Source: a virus. Taken from it: a DNA stretch of 64,000 bases. The position numbers were made by a program, and so were the translations under genes. Position 1 is the first letter of the stretch. Every line of letters starts with the position of its first letter. The notes beneath the pieces are model-generated. The model saw only the letters and a list, made by a program, of their open reading frames with translations. It ran no database searches and was not told the origin of the DNA. The stretch spans positions 1 to 64,000 of the IMG/VR virus record IMGVR_UViG_3300010403_000002. The stretch is one strand, 5' to 3'. Positions 19,401 through 27,201 of this stretch are shown here, piece by piece.

Positions 19401-22400
19401 AGGCTATCCACGCCTAAAGGCACGCTATGCCGCCCTGCTACAACCTGCAGAGGTCAAACCACCCACCGCGCCACTCGATTCAGCCTATCGCAAGCTTGGC
19501 ACTGAAGATGCGCAATCAATCAGCGATCTCTACGCCCGCGCCGATGATGTGCACCGTCGCTCATCCACGCCGGAAGAACGTGCGCGCGCACAACAGGCGC
19601 GTGAACTGGTTGGTTCACTGACTGAGGCTGAGCGCCGCGCGGTTGCCGAAGTCTTACCGGAGCGCCGCTTCTCGCCCGTGAAAGAGGCAGACCAGCCGAA
19701 CTACGGGCGCGCCGTCCAGGACATTGCGCTTGATGAGGCCAACCCGCAAGAGTTGGCGAACTTCGAGAGCGTGGCGAACTTCTTTGACGAGATGGCAAAG
19801 GGTAGCGCCGCCTTGACGCAGGATGAGCACGCCGCCGCGCGCCAGCAGTTAGAGCGCGCTGCCGAACTGCACGCCGAAACGATCACGCCGGAGCAGCGCC
19901 GCATAGCCACAGGGCTGAACGTGCTACTGACCTCGACAAAGGGCGATGCGGTGCGCTTCCGTCAGTTGTATGATAAGCTTCACGAAGGAGAGTTGACGCG
20001 CAATGAAGCCTACACGCTCAAAGACATCGGCAAGCAGTACGGACTCGCAGCCGTCTACCTTGACCACATTATTGCCGAAGGTGGAAGACGACGAGCAGAC
20101 ACAGCGGCGGCATCATCGCGCGCTGAGCGACCTGTTGAGCTTCGTCGTGAAGCAACAACGGGCCAGCCAGTCGAACGTCCGGCCAATGCCAGCGCGCAGC
20201 CTGCGTCCGGCGAGCGAGGCCGTAACACCATTGCCCGGCAAGGTGCTGCCAATGCGCCCGAAGTCGTAGGCGAGACCTCGACTACCGAAGCCAACCCAGC
20301 TAGTCAGCCCCTACCACAAGAGCAGCGCACCGTTGTGCACGACAATCCCACCATTCACGGCAAGCCTATTGTAGCTGAGACTGCCGATGGCCGCGTGATC
20401 GTGCCAAATGAGGCCAATAAATCGGGTGTGTCAGTGGTGAAGGATCAGAGCGGCAATCTACCAGAGCAGGGGGCAGCCTTTGGCGTGCGTCAATCAGGCT
20501 TCCCTGATGGTAGCTGGTACGTGACTGATCAGCACGGCGAAATTGTCAGATTTGGCGTACCGATGGGCGAGCTACCGCGCCGCTTCAAGACCAGTGAGGC
20601 TGCATTCAAGGCCGGGGAAAAGTGGGTTAAACAACAAGATAAAATCCGCGCCGGGCAGAAAGAAGGGCCAGCCTCTCACCCTGACGCCGCCTTTATCGAA
20701 TCTGTCATCCGCGAGCAGGGCGGGGAAATGCCCCGCGCCAATCTCATCCGCGAGTCTGGCCTGGTGCGCTCACGCGCGAATCCGGCGCTGGCAGCGCTGA
20801 AGGCTGAAGGGCGCGTAGTGGAAGAGAACGGGAAACTGCGTTTGGTAAAAACGCAGGATATTATCCCATCTGCCCGCCAACCAGGGGCGGAAGGTCAATC
20901 CGGTCAACCAGTTCTCAATAAGCGCAACCCCGAAGCCGGAGCCGTCCGCCTCGGTGGCCCGCCGCGCATTCCGCCCAACTTCGACCTAACCAAGCACGCA
21001 ACCGACATTGCTGCCCGGATGAAGCGCGAGCGCCGCAGCAAGGCTGAGATGGCGCAGGCTGTGCAACTACTGCGACACCTTGAGGCTGCGCAGAAGGCCA
21101 ACGATGCAGCAGCGTTCCAGGCTGCCCACTCACAACTCCGCACGCACGTCGAAGGCGGACCGGTCAAGCGCGCCGTCGCAACCGGCGGGGAAGTCCTCAA
21201 CTTCGCGCGAAGTTTGATGCTCACGGGCGATTTGCCACACATGCGGCAAGGACTCTTTCTGACCGTGCCGCCGCGTTACTGGAAACAGGCAACCACTGAT
21301 ACCGTTGAGGCGCTGCACAATGTCCGCGACGCGACATTCAAAGCTTTCCGTAAGATGCTCGAAAACGCCCCCGCCGCGAAACTCGGCACAAAATACGATC
21401 TCTACCTGGCCAGCAACGGAATGGCGGAAGAGAACTTTGCCTCCAAGTGGGCGCACAAGTTCTTCCTCACGCGCAAAGTTGAGCAGGTCTACGCCTCTTA
21501 CCTTGATCTGCGCCGTATTGATGCCTTTGAGCGAGCGGCTCGGCGCATTCTGCGCAACACGAAGCTAGGCGCGGAAGAGAAAGAAACGGCGCTGCGTGAT
21601 GCTGCGCGCGCCATCAATATCCTGTCCGGTCGTGGGCAAGTTGGCGAGACGGTCGAGAGCGCGATTCCGCTGCTCAACAAGATTCTGCTGGCCCCGCGTT
21701 ACACGATCAGCCGCTTGCAGATCCCGACACTGCTCCAACCGCAGAAGCCGGGCTACCGCGACGCTGTGCGTGACTTGGCCGAAACGAGCGCCGTGCTGCT
21801 CAGCCTGGGCGGTCTGGCGGTGGCAGCCGGTGTGGCCAGCACGTCGCTTGATTACGATGACCCGGACTTCCTGAAGCTGCGCGTGGGTAATAAGGTTTAC
21901 GACCTCTCGGCGGGGCTAGCGCCGGTCGCCAAGATCGCCGCGCAAGTGTCGGAGTGGGCTTGGTCGCAACGGCCTAGCGAGACGCGGCGCGAGCGGAAGC
22001 GGGTTTCAGAAGAGACAGTGAGCGACTTAGCGCGCTTTAGCCGCGGGAAGTTGTCGCCTGCGGCTTCGCTTATGGCTGACGCGTTGAGCGATTGGACGAA
22101 CATGGCAGGGGAGAAGGTGACGCCCACCAAGGCAGTGCTCGACCGCGTGATCCCGCTCATCTTGCGCGACACAGCGAATGCCTGGCAGGCGGAAGGGCCG
22201 GTCGGGGCGGCGGAGATCTTCCTGCCGGCGGAGCTAGGCGTGGGCACGGCAGTCTACCCGCAATCGCCCCTGCGGCAATCAGCACTGGCGGGGGATTTGC
22301 GCCGCTTTGATCTACCACGCGGCAACCTCTATCAGAAGGCAGGCGAGCCGAAAGAAACCTTCAAGGAACGCCAGCAAGCCTATGGCGAGATGTCGCGCGA

Positions 22401-22635
22401 GTTCGCACGGAAGCTCGCAGATGCACCGACCTACAAGGCTGCGCCGGACGAAGAGAAGAAGGCCATGTTGGGCTTGCTCGGCGAGCGGCTCAAGGATGCG
22501 AGCAATGAAGTAGAGCCAGACCGCGCCAAGCTGGAGCCAGACCGCATTCAGAGCGACGCTGAAGCGGCAGAGGCTAGGCGACGGAAGAAAGCGGCGAGTG
22601 AGCGGGGAAGGCTGCGGTATCAGCCGGAGCGGTGA
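16483..22635 (+). CDS. 2050-residue polyvalent/ejection protein with M15-like peptidase motif
   Basis: Residues about 25-107 carry SAHYDNRAIDV (Ser52, His54, Asp61) and GGPHLHLE (His103, His105), the zinc-site pattern of VanY/M15 D,D-peptidases, suggesting local peptidoglycan cutting during entry. A short DxFAQWRAER motif flanks this domain on both sides (residues 4 and 113). A long Ala/Gln/Arg-rich helical body follows. Near residues 1765-1830, hydrophobic helices and DPDFLKLRVGNKVYDLSAG resemble the C-terminal domain of phage large polyvalent proteins (LPD38-like). The length and composition fit an internal virion protein that is ejected with the DNA. It is the last gene of the plus-strand late block, facing the early operon. 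Confidence 0.75.
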   Translation: MPQDAFAQWRAERRKTGKPAPAPTPLDDLTEFARARGATVTSTNRGRHNPGSAHYDNRAIDVRTRDRSPAEVEALMNDAESSGYAVRDERQRPSGQQVWGGPHLHLEAQEPPDDFAQWRAERQRPQPRNEPQIGPRVAQPATATDPFERQQPVSIGGRPLVTPTQPVKLPAVNLREARRQARDFTVPPELQSPTPEQFQNELQATRIQREQARQAYVAQQQAKVAGQGRLAEAGTRFARSAAKSTVAPLEMIAASQPTEIGEEAVRRASGLPQLDTALDEYLPVDPSKRMTANPLDPDFYSVTIPEVAGNVVPMIATGKVLPGGLASRLGATATGMMQAGGQGYREARESGATREQAQRHAGAEGVIATTEMLGGQAALGSAVRPVAREVAKDIAKDVGQEAYQQWLSNLNAADYSKIDPQRGEFEDVPVSAVGGALVSGGMNAAHAGAQRFAGNRAQARDTATVQQEPLAPPQMQRTGQLRPTQVVPRAQLEMAARQGTAPQAAPQAAPGAEENPLEAFLRERTGKLAEVAPAAEVEKPLSAIARRKLAQEQTLRERQTQAQQSNMDAADQRAEMLRRGDLAGAADLLAGELEVIGTQLKDARKLGDVEMQRRLVVSRQAAERQYDELQAQIKQQQRAVRPVAPPKAARPPRVPPSAENEPPQVQQRANAPTAEAPQQSGKLLRSVVNPEGGVPVVQRATPSFENLAEREGRREFNSEELEGNRNLWQFVKKQGGVQRSVANRGELSYLVGREGGAPGVVSDAGLPVDEMRRYANEAGFGPYETEDDFLQALRRGRNEFSNARRVSRSLADEEEAYYRQKGSAAMEAPESPSPLSQWEVRRQAAEDKAVDLRQRMMDVNDQLTQVAVGRARLSDSEQERLQHDHIYLKQQYAEAQQRLRDLEQAEPGEHSPHMQQEAESLAGVVFTPSKPAEQMTRAEWEAQPADWKRKNDHELAIIKALKHGQSVPGEVLAGYPRLKARYAALLQPAEVKPPTAPLDSAYRKLGTEDAQSISDLYARADDVHRRSSTPEERARAQQARELVGSLTEAERRAVAEVLPERRFSPVKEADQPNYGRAVQDIALDEANPQELANFESVANFFDEMAKGSAALTQDEHAAARQQLERAAELHAETITPEQRRIATGLNVLLTSTKGDAVRFRQLYDKLHEGELTRNEAYTLKDIGKQYGLAAVYLDHIIAEGGRRRADTAAASSRAERPVELRREATTGQPVERPANASAQPASGERGRNTIARQGAANAPEVVGETSTTEANPASQPLPQEQRTVVHDNPTIHGKPIVAETADGRVIVPNEANKSGVSVVKDQSGNLPEQGAAFGVRQSGFPDGSWYVTDQHGEIVRFGVPMGELPRRFKTSEAAFKAGEKWVKQQDKIRAGQKEGPASHPDAAFIESVIREQGGEMPRANLIRESGLVRSRANPALAALKAEGRVVEENGKLRLVKTQDIIPSARQPGAEGQSGQPVLNKRNPEAGAVRLGGPPRIPPNFDLTKHATDIAARMKRERRSKAEMAQAVQLLRHLEAAQKANDAAAFQAAHSQLRTHVEGGPVKRAVATGGEVLNFARSLMLTGDLPHMRQGLFLTVPPRYWKQATTDTVEALHNVRDATFKAFRKMLENAPAAKLGTKYDLYLASNGMAEENFASKWAHKFFLTRKVEQVYASYLDLRRIDAFERAARRILRNTKLGAEEKETALRDAARAINILSGRGQVGETVESAIPLLNKILLAPRYTISRLQIPTLLQPQKPGYRDAVRDLAETSAVLLSLGGLAVAAGVASTSLDYDDPDFLKLRVGNKVYDLSAGLAPVAKIAAQVSEWAWSQRPSETRRERKRVSEETVSDLARFSRGKLSPAASLMADALSDWTNMAGEKVTPTKAVLDRVIPLILRDTANAWQAEGPVGAAEIFLPAELGVGTAVYPQSPLRQSALAGDLRRFDLPRGNLYQKAGEPKETFKERQQAYGEMSREFARKLADAPTYKAAPDEEKKAMLGLLGERLKDASNEVEPDRAKLEPDRIQSDAEAAEARRRKKAASERGRLRYQPER

Positions 22636-22656
22636 GCTATTATCTGTCGGGAAGGT

Positions 22657-22923
22657 TTAGGATACGCCCTTACCATCTATCTCATCGGCCACAGGCCGCA
22701 TTCGCCGATGCTCGGCAAATAGTGTTATGGCGTGCTCCCAACGCAGTGAGGGGCCGATATGAAAACCAAAGCCACATGTCGTGCAGACGTATTCGGTATA
22801 GCCTTTTTCTTTGTGCAATGATTTACGGTAGGTATCCAACGACAGAGAGGCAACGCCGCACGCTGGGCAGTAGGCGAGTCGGGCAAACTTGCTGGTTTTG
22901 GATTCTTTCGTATAATGCGACAT
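22657..22923 (-). CDS. Small zinc-ribbon protein
   Basis: The 88-residue product contains CPAC (from Cys19) and CTTC (from Cys47), the four ligands of a zinc ribbon, followed by an aromatic/basic tail. It is the last gene of the leftward early operon, 3 nt after its upstream neighbour. The function is unknown; it may bind nucleic acid or protein. Confidence 0.65.
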   Translation of the reverse strand: MSHYTKESKTSKFARLAYCPACGVASLSLDTYRKSLHKEKGYTEYVCTTCGFGFHIGPSLRWEHAITLFAEHRRMRPVADEIDGKGVS

Positions 22924-22926
22924 TCC

Positions 22927-23433
22927 TTAGTCCCACCATCCGCGTAGGTGCTTCTTCAGCATCCTGCCAAGATAATCAATGTCCTGCTGTGCTAAATACT
23001 CAGCATGCTGCCAGACATAAGTCCGCCGGCGCGATGACCATTGCGGGTAGGCTGCGTGCTCGTATCCCGCCAACTCCGGATAATCATCAGCTTCAAGTCT
23101 ACGGCATAACTCTGACACGATAAGTAGCTGCTTGGCGCTGCGCTCCGAGCTGGTCACCTTGCCGTGCTTTTGATGATGCGTTGCCATTAATCGTGCGGCG
23201 GTTGAGAGCATATCCATCAGCGGAGCATAGTCACAAGTATCAAAGTGCCAGACAACGGAACGGAAACGCCAGCAGTTGCGCAGGCCCACATACAAACACC
23301 AAAGCCGCCAGCGCATAGCTGCATAAGGACGCCACCCTTCATGGTTGAATCCGAGTAGACGGCGCAGCTTGAGCCTCAGCGAGCGCCACTGTGTTGGCTT
23401 GCTTCTGGTGATTATCTCTACCGTTTTTTCCAT
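22927..23433 (-). CDS. Conserved-type phage hypothetical protein
   Basis: The 168-residue product is helical and rich in Trp and His, with SERSAKQLLIVSELCRRL and a C-terminal KKHLRGWWD. This organisation (helical repeats ending in RGWWD) is one I associate with uncharacterised early phage proteins. It overlaps the HNH gene upstream by 95 nt in another frame. No function can be assigned. Confidence 0.6.
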   Translation of the reverse strand: MEKTVEIITRSKPTQWRSLRLKLRRLLGFNHEGWRPYAAMRWRLWCLYVGLRNCWRFRSVVWHFDTCDYAPLMDMLSTAARLMATHHQKHGKVTSSERSAKQLLIVSELCRRLEADDYPELAGYEHAAYPQWSSRRRTYVWQHAEYLAQQDIDYLGRMLKKHLRGWWD

Positions 23434-23776
23434 CTTTCATCCTTTTAAGTTGCAGTTCGTTGCGCTCCCGATTGCACTGCACGCAGCTTGCCACCAGATT
23501 CTCCGCTGTAGAATTGCCGCCTAACGCGTGCGGAAACAGGTGGTCAGTAGTAGCCTGATACGCCGTGATGGTTTGCCCCTCGCCGTCCACATAGCGGAAT
23601 TGTCGGCCAAGATCACATAACCCGCGCCGCCGATTTTTACGCACGGAGGCCACTGTCTTGATGATCCGTCCGCACCAAAAGCAGCGATCACGCTGCATCA
23701 TCAGCAGGAAATCGAGGTGACGCCGAGCTGTCAGGCGTTCATGGCGAACCTGTTTGCTGCTGCAATGGACTGTCAT
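23339..23776 (-). CDS. HNH endonuclease
   Basis: The 145-residue product has CFWCG followed by TTDHLFPHALGGNSTAENLVA and SCVQCNRERN. Two CxxC pairs form the structural zinc site and DHxxPxxxGG/N/H is the HNH metal-finger core. ATG 23776 is chosen because the longer ORF (to 23944) runs back into the promoter and RNA region and adds an implausible N-terminus; no clear Shine-Dalgarno precedes it. It could be a homing-type or packaging-associated nuclease. Its position beside the large structured RNA is notable, although that RNA shows no intron core. Confidence 0.75.
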   Translation of the reverse strand: MTVHCSSKQVRHERLTARRHLDFLLMMQRDRCFWCGRIIKTVASVRKNRRRGLCDLGRQFRYVDGEGQTITAYQATTDHLFPHALGGNSTAENLVASCVQCNRERNELQLKRMKDGKNGRDNHQKQANTVALAEAQAAPSTRIQP

Positions 23777-23834
23777 AACAATGTGAATATAGCACAGGAT
23801 GCCCGTCTTTATTGATCGAAATGCGCCTTGTCTA

Positions 23835-23843
23835 TGGTAAAAT
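23835..23843 (+). promoter_or_regulatory. Extended -10 promoter for structured RNA
   Basis: TG-G-TAAAAT matches an extended -10 element. A TTGATC hexamer lies 20 nt upstream of the TAAAAT, an over-long spacer, so the extended -10 would be the main contact. Transcription would start near 23850 and enter the gene-free structured region. It points opposite to the surrounding early operon. Confidence 0.4.
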
Positions 23844-23849
23844 ACTGTC

Positions 23850-24720
23850 CACATCGAGGACGCACACAGCAGTGAGGCCGTCCGATCAGCAAGCTTGCGG
23901 GCTAGATCGTGAGCCGGGGTAGTTTGACAAAGTAAAACGAGCACGATACGCCGAAGGCCGTCAGGAAGAAAGCAAACTTACTGCTTAATCCTGACGGCCT
24001 TTCGTTTGCCGCGAGCCAGATAAATGGCATAGGCAGGTGTCTAAGCTACCTCGCGACGTTGCGCAGAATACGCCTTGACTCAGCCGAACGCAAGCCAGAT
24101 AATGCGTCCCGTCTAAGCTAATCAGATGACTATGGCGATCACACTGCCAAAACTGAATAACTTGACCGCGCTGGCGCGGCGATACCTTTGTGTCTGCCCG
24201 TTGGCGTGTTTATGGCTCTTGAAGTCTGAGCAATGAGCAGTTGCATACTGCGCGGTTGGGGTGGAAGGCGAGATCACCGAGAAATCAAGCCTCCGGCGGT
24301 TTGCGAGTCTTGCGCTTCGGCGCTTTCACTCGCAGACGCCAGCCGAACGGGGAAGCCACCCGGTCAGGTTCAGCGCGAGATTCAACCGGAGCGATAATCC
24401 GGCCAAGCGGGCGCGCTGAGTATTGAAAACTGTTACGACTGCTTAGGCCGTTCCTCTGGCGTTATGCTCGCCAGAGTCTTCCCGGGCAACGCCGTGCTAC
24501 TAGATGCACTCACCGCCGCCTGCGTCCCGGTTGCAACTTGGTCTCTTGAAAGAATCGGCTAAGGTGGTACGGATAGCCTGTGAAATATCGGCAAAGCGGC
24601 TCAGACGGGAAGCTTCTCCACACTCGTAAGGTAAGACCAAGCGGGAAGGGCGGCGTTTCTCTACATGTGATTATTGCGGTGGTAACGGAATCTCAGCCGG
24701 GAACTCATCAGCCGGCCTCC
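23850..24720 (+). ncRNA. Candidate large structured noncoding RNA (about 0.87 kb)
   Basis: No credible gene exists here on either strand, although genes elsewhere are packed edge to edge. Perfect stems include: 13 bp (23954-23966 with 23989-24001); CCGCG/CGCGG (24166/24175); GCGAGT/ACTCGC (24303/24328) enclosing GCGC-TTCG-GCGC, a cUUCGg tetraloop in the plus-strand RNA; TCAGCGCG/CGCGCTGA (24370/24412) enclosing CCGGA/TCCGG (24386/24398); and CTCTGGCG/CGCCAGAG (24454/24469). The tetraloop and the promoter at 23835 favour the plus strand. Giant ornate phage RNAs such as GOLLD and ROOL are a natural comparison; identity is not established. Confidence 0.55.
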
Positions 24721-24724
24721 TTCC

Positions 24725-25195
24725 TTATTCGTCCTCTACGGAAAGACCGAGCGCGCTACACGCAGCCAGCGCAATCTGTTCGGGCGTGGCAGGTAAGAAG
24801 ATGCCCACATCCATACAACTCAATACGTAATCAAAAATCTTTTGCTGTCCCACCCGACCTAGCCCTAGGGCGTGGTAAAGTTCGCCAAAGAAGCGCAGCC
24901 AAACTTGATGGGCTGCGTCTGCTGGGTCTGAGGTACGCGGGTACAACCACGCAACCAACTTAGCCGCCGCTTCTCGGTCGGTAAAGAAGGCGGGCACTAT
25001 CTGAGGGTACATCTGGTCTGGCGGTAATGGCTTAAATAATGCTGACATGCTCGCGCGCAGACGAGCCTGCTCTTGCCACTCCTGATTGTTTGGAGGCAAC
25101 CCCCAACCTTCGCCCCATTTGCTGCCAATTTCAGTCCAGCCCATCTTTTGGGCCAGCGCGGCGCACGCTGCTGTTCTGCTTATCTTCTCGCTCAT
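24725..25195 (-). CDS. Phage early hypothetical protein
   Basis: The 156-residue product is helical and acidic at the C-terminus. It contains DREAAAKLVAWL, a segment I associate with phage early proteins of unknown function. A GGAG site precedes the ATG. The start overlaps the stop of the upstream zinc-ribbon gene (ATGA). Confidence 0.65.
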   Translation of the reverse strand: MSEKISRTAACAALAQKMGWTEIGSKWGEGWGLPPNNQEWQEQARLRASMSALFKPLPPDQMYPQIVPAFFTDREAAAKLVAWLYPRTSDPADAAHQVWLRFFGELYHALGLGRVGQQKIFDYVLSCMDVGIFLPATPEQIALAACSALGLSVEDE

Positions 25196-25341
25196 TCTGC
25201 TCCTTTCACTTCACACAGGAACTTAGCCTGCCTGGTCTTTTCCTGGCCGCACTTGCAACGATACGTGGCGACGCCTGTCTCTTCGTCGAAGGCGACCAGT
25301 TTCTTGAATCTGCAAACGTGTCTTCTTTTTCGGGTAGCCAT
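25192..25341 (-). CDS. 49-residue zinc-binding protein
   Basis: The start at 25341 is supported by AGGAAA upstream. Residues include VCRFKKLVAF and YRCKCGQEKTRQAKFLC, so a four-Cys zinc site is likely. It is coupled to the following gene by ATGA. Function unknown. Confidence 0.55.
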   Translation of the reverse strand: MATRKRRHVCRFKKLVAFDEETGVATYRCKCGQEKTRQAKFLCEVKGAE

Positions 25342-25423
25342 TAGTTTCCTATTGCGGCTCAGCAGGGGAGCCATTATCTGTATTCATCTTTCCAAGCATA
25401 TCCAGTACGTCCGATAATGGCTT

Positions 25424-25894
25424 TTATGTCCCAGCGGCCTCGGTTGTCGGGTCTTGGGACTGCTTAGGTGTCGGGTTCAGGGCAGTGTCAATCCACGATG
25501 TGAAGCCATTAGGATTAAGGCCCGCGCTCGCCGCCAAATTAGTCAGGCTGTCTTTCGCGCGCCGCAACGCCTCATCCTTCACCGTGATTTGCTGGCGCAG
25601 TTCGTCGCGCTCGCGTTCAAGAGCAAACCGCTGCGCCTCGAGATCGAAAATCTTTGAACGCAAATTACCACCTCGCGCGGGCGTCCTGTCCAGTTCCGCT
25701 TTCACGATTGATAGTTCAGCCCGCAACCGCTCGCACTCCGCCAACTGCTCGGCTTGGGCGGCAAACTCGACGAGCGCATCACGTATCAACTCGCAATAGG
25801 ACTGACCGAGAAGGATGCACGGCGTCTCGCCAAGCAGTTGTATATCCAGATCGGAGCGCAACGTGTTGAGCCTTTTCAGGTCTTCGTCATTCAT
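25424..25894 (-). CDS. Coiled-coil hypothetical protein
   Basis: The 156-residue product has a long central coiled coil (about residues 45-118, heptads such as LRSKIFDLEAQRFALERERD) and a C-terminal Pro/Thr tail. Such proteins often surround early phage gene sets; no specific family is recognised. It abuts its upstream neighbour (the gene ending at 25895) with no gap. Confidence 0.55.
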   Translation of the reverse strand: MNDEDLKRLNTLRSDLDIQLLGETPCILLGQSYCELIRDALVEFAAQAEQLAECERLRAELSIVKAELDRTPARGGNLRSKIFDLEAQRFALERERDELRQQITVKDEALRRAKDSLTNLAASAGLNPNGFTSWIDTALNPTPKQSQDPTTEAAGT

Positions 25895-26197
25895 TCACTC
25901 CCCCTCTTTCCCGGCCCGCAATGAGCCGCGCTCGGTCGCCACTTCCATCATTTGACGCAGCTTGCGCTTCTTGGCTTCTATACGGTCACGATCCCCGATA
26001 GTGATGGGCAGACCGAGTTCCTGTAGCAACTCGACCACTCCCAACACATCATCCAACTCGATGGATAGAACCTCCACGTTGCCGCGCCCATCTGGGTACG
26101 CACCCTTAACGGCGAATCTATTCACCTTGCATGCCGCCTGAATGACCTCGGCGCACTCTTCGTTCAGGCACTCCAATACGTGCTCAATTAGGTTCAT
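25895..26197 (-). CDS. All-alpha NTP pyrophosphohydrolase-like (MazG-like)
   Basis: The 100-residue product contains LNEECAEVIQAACKVNRF (Glu13, Glu14, Glu17) and ELDDVLGVVELLQELG (Asp49, Asp50), the paired acidic helices that bind Mg2+ in the all-alpha NTP-PPase superfamily. Family knowledge suggests hydrolysis of (d)NTPs to monophosphates, for pool control or removal of alarmone-type nucleotides during replication. The length fits the short phage subfamily. It overlaps the upstream gene by 14 nt. Confidence 0.7.
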   Translation of the reverse strand: MNLIEHVLECLNEECAEVIQAACKVNRFAVKGAYPDGRGNVEVLSIELDDVLGVVELLQELGLPITIGDRDRIEAKKRKLRQMMEVATERGSLRAGKEGE

Positions 26198-26435
26198 TTT
26201 CCCTCTTTCCCGGCCCGCGCTTGGCGGGCTTCTGCTGCTTTTCGATCACCTGCAATAGGTAGATCACTTTATCTACAACCTCGCCGACCGGCACGCCCAA
26301 CGCGAATTGAGCGTGCGCATCTTTAAGCCACATCGTGGTCGGATTATCTGCAAAGCCCCTTCCCCCGCCGAACGACGGAAACCTGTCGGCAATGAGCTTC
26401 ACGATGTTTTGACGCTGTTTTTTAGTTACTCGCAT
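26184..26435 (-). CDS. Small early hypothetical protein
   Basis: The 83-residue product starts at MRVTKKQRQNIVKL; the upstream 19-codon extension is Arg/Gly-rich and contains the GGGAGG site itself. It has basic ends and helices (VGEVVDKVIYLLQVIEKQQ). No family is recognised. Confidence 0.5.
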   Translation of the reverse strand: MRVTKKQRQNIVKLIADRFPSFGGGRGFADNPTTMWLKDAHAQFALGVPVGEVVDKVIYLLQVIEKQQKPAKRGPGKRENEPN

Positions 26436-26518
26436 TCCGCGTTCCCTCCCTCGTCTGCCTGTTCCCCTTGTAGTGCGAAGGCCAGCAGACACGCACGCCC
26501 ACTGGCCCCTTGCGCCAT

Positions 26519-27166
26519 CTACTGCGCCCTACTCTTCGCAATGTCTGCCTCAAGCTGCGTGGCCAAGCTGTAATCGCCCCGCTCTCTCAACTGCGCGATT
26601 TTCTGGTTCAGCCGGTCATAGCTGACCGGAAGATCAGGCAGTTGATAAGCCACTGCCGGAGCGCCCAACACCACGTTCACCACACGCAAGCCAACCGTGC
26701 CGCCGCTGGGCTGCTTGCCTTCGCTGCTCACTTGCAACCCTAGATGTGGGCTGAAGCAGTTCTTCTGCCACGCCCCCGCAACTGTGCGCTCACCACATGT
26801 CACCTTGAACGGCAAGCCAGGCCAGTCAGCATTCAGGCCACTGCGGCTGTAGGTGGTCGCCGGGTAGCCGAGAAAGTCGAGCACTGCGCTGCCGTCGTGT
26901 GTGCGCAACTGGCCGTGCTGTGGATCAATCCACGTCTTCAGGTTCAACGTAACGGCACCATCCGGCTTTCGATGCTGCTGCGTTTCATAGCTGCGCCCGT
27001 CGCCATAGGTAAAGCGCCGGAACGTTGAAGTGACGACGCCATTGGTGGCGAACTCCACATCCACCGTTGACGGGAGAGCGAACTGCGGCGCGGATTGTGC
27101 GCGAGAGATGCGCCAGCCAACTGCCAGCGCCAACAGACAAATCGAAACAGCGAGCAATTTCTTCAT
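26519..27166 (-). CDS. Secreted protein in early operon
   Basis: The 215-residue product starts at ATG 27166, 7 nt after AAGGAG. A signal peptide (MKKLLAVSICLLALAVGW, cut near RAQS) precedes a beta-rich domain with two Cys (CGERTVAGAWQKNC). A C-terminal helical pair follows (SYDRLNQKIAQLRERGDYSL). Secreted proteins in the middle of an early replication operon are uncommon. Together with the following Cys-rich gene it may act on the host envelope, for example in exclusion. No family is recognised. Confidence 0.6.
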   Translation of the reverse strand: MKKLLAVSICLLALAVGWRISRAQSAPQFALPSTVDVEFATNGVVTSTFRRFTYGDGRSYETQQHRKPDGAVTLNLKTWIDPQHGQLRTHDGSAVLDFLGYPATTYSRSGLNADWPGLPFKVTCGERTVAGAWQKNCFSPHLGLQVSSEGKQPSGGTVGLRVVNVVLGAPAVAYQLPDLPVSYDRLNQKIAQLRERGDYSLATQLEADIAKSRAQ

Positions 27167-27201
27167 GGGTAATCTCCTTGTGTTAGTTGTTACAGGTGAG
27201 G

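Noticed and set aside
24241-24426. 61-codon ORF inside the structured region
   Set aside because: Low-complexity Arg/Gly product spanning strong hairpins and lacking a Shine-Dalgarno; the RNA explanation is better.
23339-24720. Group I intron with HNH homing endonuclease
   Set aside because: The HNH gene is on the opposite strand and no conserved P7-type core, interrupted gene or splice boundary is visible.
23777-24724. tRNA genes in the gene-free stretch
   Set aside because: No GTTC-type T-loop with matching acceptor and anticodon stems could be found.
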